A stretch of DNA of 21,031 bases from positions 1 to 21,031 of the forward strand of contig CAJWGQ010000023.1 of NCBI GenBank assembly GCA_913041025.1, read 5' to 3'. Position numbers and translations under genes: made by a program. Shown in pieces: positions 16,993-21,031 of this stretch. The stretch comes from an uncultured Gammaproteobacteria bacterium (GTDB lineage: Bacteria; Pseudomonadota; Gammaproteobacteria; Pseudomonadales; Azotimanducaceae_A). The notes beneath the pieces were generated by a model. The model was not told the origin of the DNA. It searched no databases and was given only the letters and a program-made list of their open reading frames with translations. How positions within the stretch are numbered: the stretch's first letter is position 1; each line of letters begins with the position of its first letter.

Positions 16993-17008
16993 TCGCTAAT
17001 CTTAGCGA
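16993..17008. repeat. Perfect inverted repeat upstream of tldD
   Basis: TCGCTAA-TC-TTAGCGA has 7-base perfect arms around a 2-base centre. It sits in the 129-base gap between tldD (minus) and the dehalogenase gene (plus), ending 18 bases from the tldD ATG. It could be an operator for a dimeric regulator, or form a small hairpin in the tldD leader near the ribosome-binding site. I do not recognise the motif as belonging to a named regulator, and a chance occurrence cannot be excluded. Confidence 0.45.
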
Positions 17009-17066
17009 CATTCTATGTGACTCAGCTGTGAATATAAAACCGAGCTGGGCTTTTGTGCAGTATTCG

Positions 17067-17072
17067 TATAAT
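17067..17072 (+). promoter_or_regulatory. Possible -10 box for the dehalogenase gene
   Basis: A perfect TATAAT lies 33 bases upstream of the dehalogenase ATG. No good -35 hexamer is at 16-18 bases; the sequence there is GC-rich (GCTGGG). It may need an activator or may be chance in AT-rich DNA. Confidence 0.3.
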
Positions 17073-17104
17073 TTGAAAACCATCAATAACTAAAACGATT
17101 ACCG

Positions 17105-18061
17105 ATGACAGATTTTATTAGAACTCCAGAAGAAAACTTCGAGAGTCTTTCGGACTTTAAATTTCAATCCAATTATCACCAATGGCAAGATCTCAGAATG
17201 CACTATCTAGATGAAGGTCCTAAAGATGGTCCAGTCATGCTTCTCTTGCATGGAATGCCTACATGGAGCTATCTCTACCGCGATTTCATCGCTCCTTTGA
17301 CTAAAGCTGGCTACCGATGTATTGCACCAGATCATATGGGCTTTGGTCGTTCTGATAAACCAACGGACATACACTGGTATACCATTGCTCGTCACACAGA
17401 GGTCCTCACGTCGCTCCTAACGAGATTAGATCTAAAAAACATCACTCTTGTTTGCCAGGACTGGGGAGGCCCGACTGGCTTAGCTCAGGCGGCGATGATG
17501 CCGAATCGTTTCGAGCGGTTAATTATAATGAACACCTGGCTACATCATGATGGTTACGAATATTCGGAAGGAATCAGGCGTTGGAACGCTAATTGGCATG
17601 ATGAAGGACTGTTTGCGCGCGAAAAGCCTGACATCGCTTTGCTTCTGTTAACGAGTGCAGGTCTGATAGACCGTAATCAATTTATCCAAGGTATGGTCAA
17701 GGGTGAAGAACCTGAATTGTCGGAAGCGGCAAAGAAGATGTATGACGGTTATCATGCGCCGATCAAAGGGCTTCCCGATGAAGGGTTTAATGGTTTTCGT
17801 CGATTTCCGTTGTCTATTCCGCTGGACAGTTACGAGAACGGGCATGCAGCAGCGCAGGAACTTCATTATCGAAGTCTCTTAGCTTGGAACAAGAAGGTCG
17901 ACTTTATCTGGGGGGTAGACGATGACGTATTTACTACTGACTGGGGAAAAGAATGGTCTAGCAAAATGAACGGCACTTTTACTCCAATTACAGGCGCTGG
18001 GCACTTTTTACAAAATACTCATGCAAATGAAGTGGTAACCTGCATTTTAGAAAATAGGTAA
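17105..18061 (+). CDS. Haloalkane dehalogenase (alpha/beta hydrolase, probable HLD-I type)
   Basis: Cytoplasmic alpha/beta hydrolase (318 aa) predicted to hydrolyse carbon-halogen bonds to an alcohol and halide. The oxyanion-hole block is HGMPTWSYLYR (49-59). The nucleophile elbow CQDWGG gives Asp119 with halide-binding Trp120. A cap-domain Trp160 or Trp164 (IRRWNANW) could be the second halide-stabilising residue. The acid is probably Asp274 in GVDDDVF and the catalytic base is His300 in GAGHFLQNTH. An Asp nucleophile followed by Trp argues for a dehalogenase over an esterase (Ser) or epoxide hydrolase (paired cap Tyr). FRRFPLSIP matches the subfamily I pattern. The actual substrate, natural organohalogen or other, is unknown. 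The ATG has no strong Shine-Dalgarno. A dioxygenase gene follows 122 bases downstream on the same strand. Confidence 0.9.
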   Translation: MTDFIRTPEENFESLSDFKFQSNYHQWQDLRMHYLDEGPKDGPVMLLLHGMPTWSYLYRDFIAPLTKAGYRCIAPDHMGFGRSDKPTDIHWYTIARHTEVLTSLLTRLDLKNITLVCQDWGGPTGLAQAAMMPNRFERLIIMNTWLHHDGYEYSEGIRRWNANWHDEGLFAREKPDIALLLLTSAGLIDRNQFIQGMVKGEEPELSEAAKKMYDGYHAPIKGLPDEGFNGFRRFPLSIPLDSYENGHAAAQELHYRSLLAWNKKVDFIWGVDDDVFTTDWGKEWSSKMNGTFTPITGAGHFLQNTHANEVVTCILENR

Positions 18062-18172
18062 CCTGAGCATTTGCAGCTATAGAAATATTGAGCCCTAGAA
18101 ATTAAGTTATTGAGATGAGCGTTAGCTAAGCCATTTAGGTAACTTGTGAAACCAAGATTGCAGAATGTTTGA

Positions 18173-18178
18173 GGGAGG
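18173..18178 (+). promoter_or_regulatory. Strong ribosome-binding site fixing the start of the next gene
   Basis: GGGAGG lies 5 bases before the ATG at 18184. The frame is also open from a TTG at 18169, but that start would place the Shine-Dalgarno inside the coding region, so the ATG is preferred. Confidence 0.85.
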
Positions 18179-18183
18179 ACATT

Positions 18184-19113
18184 ATGGCGATTGATCGGGT
18201 TACTTTGGCGCGAGAGCTAAACCAATTAAGAGATCTTGCGAAAGAAAAATGGGAAGAAGATCCATTACCGACAGGCAGAAACGCTGAGGTTCGTCTAAGA
18301 AAGGAAATCCAGGAACTGGAGCTCGAGTCTCATATTGCGGATCTAGAGACTGATGGATATACGGTTCTGCCTCCTGGTAAAGCAGCTCCGATTGAGTTGT
18401 TCGACGAACTCGAGTCGGTTATCGAAGCCCTAGCAAACAAACTGCCAACGGATAATTTGAAAGGCAACGGGCTGGGCAAAACTCTATTTCATATGCTGCC
18501 AGAACATAGTGCCTTCGAACGAGCGCTCATGGCCAGCGCTCCACTCACCCTGGTTACTTATCTCCTTGGTTATCGCGCGAAGTTAAGTCAGTGTACGGGC
18601 CTGATCAAGGACTCTGGGGCTCCGGCTCTCGCAATCCACGCAGACCATAGTGCAAAGTTTCCTGCACCCTGGTCGTCAGTATCCAATTATTCGGTGGTCA
18701 CTTGGGTCCTAACAGATTATACGAGGGAAAACGGAGCGGTCTGCGTGTGGCCCGGCAGTCACCTAAAAGGCCAGCCTGTTCCTGACCACCTGGTCATGTC
18801 TCATGATCATCCGGAAGTAAGGGTGTTAGAAGTCCCGCGCGGCTCAGTGATTATTTGGCATGGAAGCTTATGGCATGGGGCGGTGCCCAGAACCGCTTCA
18901 GGTAGGCGTATGACTCTTGTGCTGCCACATGTAAGAGATTGCGTTCAACCACAGGAATTATTTTGGTCGTCTGTAACAGAAGAGATGATTAAAAGAAATC
19001 CTCCCAGATTTAGCACTTTAATGGGGTTAACTTCTGCACCGCCCTGGGTCCAGGATGGGCCAGATCCAGCAAGGCTTGCTATGGCGCCTGTCGGTGGTTC
19101 GAGATTCGAGTAA
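18184..19113 (+). CDS. Phytanoyl-CoA dioxygenase (PhyH) family protein
   Basis: Predicted non-haem Fe(II)/2-oxoglutarate hydroxylase (309 aa from the preferred start). Residues 1-55 form a charged, helical N-terminal extension (ELNQLRDLAKEKWEED, LRKEIQELELESHIADLE). The double-stranded beta-helix core follows: iron ligands are probably His152 and Asp154 in AIHADHSA, the block TRENGAVCVWPGSHLKG (180-196) is typical of PhyH-family members, the distal His231 is in WHGAVPRTASGRRMT, and Arg241 or Arg242 probably binds 2-oxoglutarate. There is no signal peptide. The substrate is unknown; relatives act on acyl-CoAs, ectoine or small metabolites. It is only distantly similar to the dioxygenase-HEAT protein elsewhere in the window and has no repeat tail. 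It is on the same strand as the dehalogenase gene but 122 bases away, so co-transcription is uncertain. Confidence 0.9.
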   Translation: MAIDRVTLARELNQLRDLAKEKWEEDPLPTGRNAEVRLRKEIQELELESHIADLETDGYTVLPPGKAAPIELFDELESVIEALANKLPTDNLKGNGLGKTLFHMLPEHSAFERALMASAPLTLVTYLLGYRAKLSQCTGLIKDSGAPALAIHADHSAKFPAPWSSVSNYSVVTWVLTDYTRENGAVCVWPGSHLKGQPVPDHLVMSHDHPEVRVLEVPRGSVIIWHGSLWHGAVPRTASGRRMTLVLPHVRDCVQPQELFWSSVTEEMIKRNPPRFSTLMGLTSAPPWVQDGPDPARLAMAPVGGSRFE

Positions 19114-19152
19114 AGTACTGCCCTTAAGCAGGAGACACTTTAGATCTTTTTT
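19112..19152 (+). terminator. Possible imperfect terminator after the PhyH-family gene
   Basis: AAAGT (19112-19116) pairs with ACTTT (19137-19141) around an inner CTGC/GCAG stem (19118-19121 with 19128-19131), and a run of six T follows at 19147-19152. The internal loop is uneven and the T run starts 5 bases after the stem, so it is a weak candidate in the gap between two converging genes. Confidence 0.3.
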
Positions 19153-19504
19153 AGGTTAACTCGCTTGTAGCGTCAGAAGCTCTTTGAGCTTCGTTGGATG
19201 CTCGAGCTTGGACTTCCTCCTGAACCACTTCCTCTGCTTGAGGTTCTGGAGCTCGATCAGTTGCCCGAGGTTCAGCGCCTCGTCCGGCTTGAGGTGACGA
19301 ACTATTTCTTGGACGAATGTTCTCGTAGGTTAGATCTTCTGCAGCTCGAGTATTCTCTGCTTGTCGTTGGCTGATACGAACTTCAACGCCTTCAGCTGGT
19401 TGATTATTAGCTGCTCTTCTCGTCGGTTGATTTTGTTCCTGTTCAGTCGCACGTGTCTGAACGGTCTGTTTCGCAGCACTAGAAACGTTGACTTCCGCTA
19501 CCAT
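19151..19504 (-). CDS. Unrecognised small disordered protein sharing a DLTYEN motif with its neighbour
   Basis: I do not recognise this 117-residue protein. It is rich in Ala, Glu, Gln and Arg, has no Cys, signal peptide or membrane segment, and is probably largely disordered. Residues 38-68 hold the only conserved-looking block: GVEV at 39-42, then ISQRQAE, then DLTYENIRPRNS from 57. The same block forms the C-terminus of the 72-residue protein encoded just upstream on the same strand. After the block comes an acidic, low-complexity tail (EPQAEEVVQEEVQ) with repeated RA[ST][DN] units. That it is a real gene is supported by an AGAGAGG Shine-Dalgarno 5 bases before the ATG and by the shared motif. 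Possible promoter -10 box TATAGT at 19533-19538 (minus strand). Function unknown. Confidence 0.75.
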   Translation of the reverse strand: MVAEVNVSSAAKQTVQTRATEQEQNQPTRRAANNQPAEGVEVRISQRQAENTRAAEDLTYENIRPRNSSSPQAGRGAEPRATDRAPEPQAEEVVQEEVQARASNEAQRASDATSELT

Positions 19505-19532
19505 AAATACCTCTCTCCCAATAGGTTCAGAG

Positions 19533-19538
19533 ACTATA
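19533..19538 (-). promoter_or_regulatory. Possible -10 box for the 117-residue small protein gene
   Basis: TATAGT (minus strand, 5 of 6 matches to TATAAT) lies 28 bases before the ATG. TTGTAA is upstream but only 15 bases away, shorter than ideal. It would let this gene be transcribed separately from the neighbouring small gene. Confidence 0.25.
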
Positions 19539-19592
19539 CATCATAGTGATATCTTACAAAACCAGAGGAATAATCAGTTCGTGGCCGTTGGC

Positions 19593-19811
19593 TTAAGATT
19601 TAGGCTTTAAATTTTCGTAGGTGAGGTCTGCGCCTTCGGATTGAGCTCGACTCAACAGCACTTCTACACCGGCGTTGCTGGTGCTCTTAAAATGGTCGAT
19701 GCTCTCTGACGCATCTTGGGTCAGACCAGGACGATCCGAAGAAAAAGCCTTGATTGACCTAGAACTATTAGGTCGATCAAGCGGTGATCCAAAATTAACG
19801 ACATCACTCAT
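19593..19811 (-). CDS. Unrecognised small protein ending in the shared GVEV...DLTYEN motif
   Basis: I do not recognise this 72-residue protein. The N-terminal two thirds are polar and Ser/Asp/Arg-rich (two DRP turns, at about 12-14 and 26-28) and probably disordered. Residues 48-72 carry GVEV, LLSRAQSEG and DLTYENLKPKS, then the stop codon. This matches the block at 39-68 of the downstream 117-residue protein, with 4 fewer residues between GVEV and DLTYEN. No signal peptide, membrane segment or Cys is present. The Shine-Dalgarno is weak (AAGTAAG about 5-10 bases before the ATG). It lies 111 bases downstream of the CoA-transferase gene on the same strand. The shared motif, kept while the flanks differ, is the main evidence that both genes are real. 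Confidence 0.72.
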   Translation of the reverse strand: MSDVVNFGSPLDRPNSSRSIKAFSSDRPGLTQDASESIDHFKSTSNAGVEVLLSRAQSEGADLTYENLKPKS

Positions 19812-19922
19812 AATTTCTTACTTCAAATTGGAAAGTTTACTTGTCATATTTTGAATAACAGATGATATTTCTGCAACCTAAGATTTTACAATCGCCTTGA
19901 GGAATGGTTGTCTATAAGCACT

Positions 19923-21031
19923 CTAGCCAACAATTTCCTTAGCATAGGACTCTGCAATCGCTTCGTCGGTCATTCCCAACAGATCTCCTAGAATCTCGAA
20001 ACTGTGCTGACCCAGCGTAGGGGCAGCCGACCTGGGCCCGCTTTTATAAGAGCTCATTTGGTATTGATGTCCTGCATAGGGAATATTCCCCATCTCCGGA
20101 TGCTTCATGTATCGATAGAATTCACGGTGCGCATATTGAGGGTCTTGTAGAAGGTCGCTGCTTTTCTGTACTGCTCCTGCAGGAATTCCGGCTTCTTGCA
20201 GCTGAGTCATCACGTCTGTTGCCTCTAGACTCTGAGTCCAAGCAGTAATTTCCTGATCCAGTTGATCATGTAAATCGATTCGCCCTGAATTGGTGCTCAA
20301 ATGCTTGTTTTCAAGCCACTCGGGTTTACCAAGGACCGAGGCCAATTTTGTAAATTCGTCGTCGTTGTCTACTCCAATGGCAACCCAATTGTCTTCGCCT
20401 TTGCAGCGGTAGACGCCCTGTGGTGCAGCAAAGCGCGATCGATTGGCCATTCGGGTTGCGAGATAGCCGTTGGACTGAAAATCCAATATTTCTGGTGCTA
20501 GAAAATGCAAAGCGGTCTCAATTTGCGCAACGTCAATGTAAACGCCCTCGCCCGTTCTACGCAGATTGTCCAAGGCCGACGCCAACAGAATTGTAATGAA
20601 CCTTGGTGCAATTGTGTCCGTGTACGCTACCCAAGGCAGATAAGGGCCTAAATCGGGAAACCCAGTGACGTCATTAAATCCTGCCATCGCGGAGGCGTGA
20701 TAACCATAACCAGCTAACCCGGAAGCTGATCCGGTTTGGCCCATTAGACAGGTGCTGATCATAATAATTTTAGGGTTTAGTTTTTTTACATCTTCATAGC
20801 TAAGTCCCATTCTCGATATCGCCCCAGGAGCAAAACTTTCAATCATGACATGGGATTCGCGTATCAAGTCTTTTGCGATTTCAATTGCTTCGGGGTTCTT
20901 TAGGTCTAGGCTCAGACTTTGTTTGGACGTGTTGAAATCCCCAAAAAATTGGGATCGATTAAGACCTGGCTCACCATCTTTATGCGGACCGCCCACTCTT
21001 AAAACGTCTGGCCGTTTCTCGGATTCCACTC
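19923..21031 (-). CDS. CaiB/BaiF family (class III) CoA-transferase, N-terminus cut by right edge
   Basis: Cytoplasmic enzyme predicted to move coenzyme A between carboxylic acids. About 369 residues are present; the gene continues beyond the window. The GTG at 21027-21029 is an internal Val: the VESEKRPDVLR that begins the visible sequence normally follows the first Rossmann strand, so some 30-50 residues are missing. Family blocks seen: SLSLDLKNPEA, VMIESFAPGAISRMGLSYED, GYGYHASAMAGFNDVTG, the catalytic Asp (codon 20532-20534) in GVYIDVAQIET, and FAAPQGVYRCKGEDNWVAIGV. The C-terminal HREFYRYMKHPEMGNIPYAG and PTLGQHSFEIL are typical. The acyl substrate cannot be assigned. The visible part is intact. 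No clear terminator separates it from the small genes downstream. Confidence 0.93.
   Translation of the reverse strand, partial: VESEKRPDVLRVGGPHKDGEPGLNRSQFFGDFNTSKQSLSLDLKNPEAIEIAKDLIRESHVMIESFAPGAISRMGLSYEDVKKLNPKIIMISTCLMGQTGSASGLAGYGYHASAMAGFNDVTGFPDLGPYLPWVAYTDTIAPRFITILLASALDNLRRTGEGVYIDVAQIETALHFLAPEILDFQSNGYLATRMANRSRFAAPQGVYRCKGEDNWVAIGVDNDDEFTKLASVLGKPEWLENKHLSTNSGRIDLHDQLDQEITAWTQSLEATDVMTQLQEAGIPAGAVQKSSDLLQDPQYAHREFYRYMKHPEMGNIPYAGHQYQMSSYKSGPRSAAPTLGQHSFEILGDLLGMTDEAIAESYAKEIVG

Noticed and set aside
18169..18183. TTG start giving five more residues to the PhyH-family protein
   Set aside because: It overlaps the strong GGGAGG ribosome-binding site that serves the ATG at 18184.
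19319..19628. LTYENI and LTYENL fit the eukaryotic ITIM tyrosine motif pattern
   Set aside because: The pattern is short and degenerate; the proteins have no secretion signal or host-interaction context, so the match is most likely coincidental.

Overview
The window looks like a piece of the chromosome of a free-living, probably marine, gammaproteobacterium of moderate GC. This is inferred from a classic CTGT-N8-ACAG LexA operator in front of an imuA-imuB-dnaE2 operon, a standard glutathione reductase, and a mix of phytanoyl-CoA-type dioxygenases, a class III CoA-transferase and a haloalkane dehalogenase. No rRNA, tRNA, CRISPR array, transposase, integrase or phage gene was seen. Coding density is very high and no gene-free stretch exceeds about 130 bases.

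Layout. (1) 1-4511, minus strand, read right to left: glutathione reductase (gor), two tandem secreted PhoA-family alkaline phosphatases of the type best known from animals, and the N-terminus of an AGCS sodium:amino-acid symporter that runs off the left edge. (2) 4624-5949, plus strand: UDP-glucose 6-dehydrogenase (ugd), divergent from gor. (3) 5970-11455, plus strand: LexA-controlled mutagenesis operon imuA-imuB-dnaE2, with the three genes touching or overlapping. (4) 11459-16975, minus strand: tldD-pmbA, a small NTF2/SnoaL-like protein, a GNAT acetyltransferase, and a large protein joining an Fe(II)/2-oxoglutarate dioxygenase domain to a HEAT-repeat tail. Close spacing suggests one transcript. 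Its last gene ends 3 bases from the end of dnaE2, tail to tail. (5) 17105-19113, plus strand: a haloalkane dehalogenase and a second phytanoyl-CoA-dioxygenase-like protein. (6) 19151-21031, minus strand: two small unrecognised proteins that share a C-terminal motif, then a CaiB/BaiF CoA-transferase cut by the right edge.

How the genes may work together. imuA-imuB-dnaE2 form the known SOS-induced error-prone translesion system. The two phosphatases probably release phosphate from organic phosphorus outside the cytoplasm, and they differ at a metal-site residue. TldD/PmbA is a heterodimeric metalloprotease; its linkage to an acetyltransferase and a HEAT-repeat dioxygenase could mean a peptide or small-molecule modification route, but no substrate or precursor is evident. 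The least explained items are the dioxygenase-HEAT fusion and the pair of small paralogous proteins with the GVEV...DLTYEN motif.
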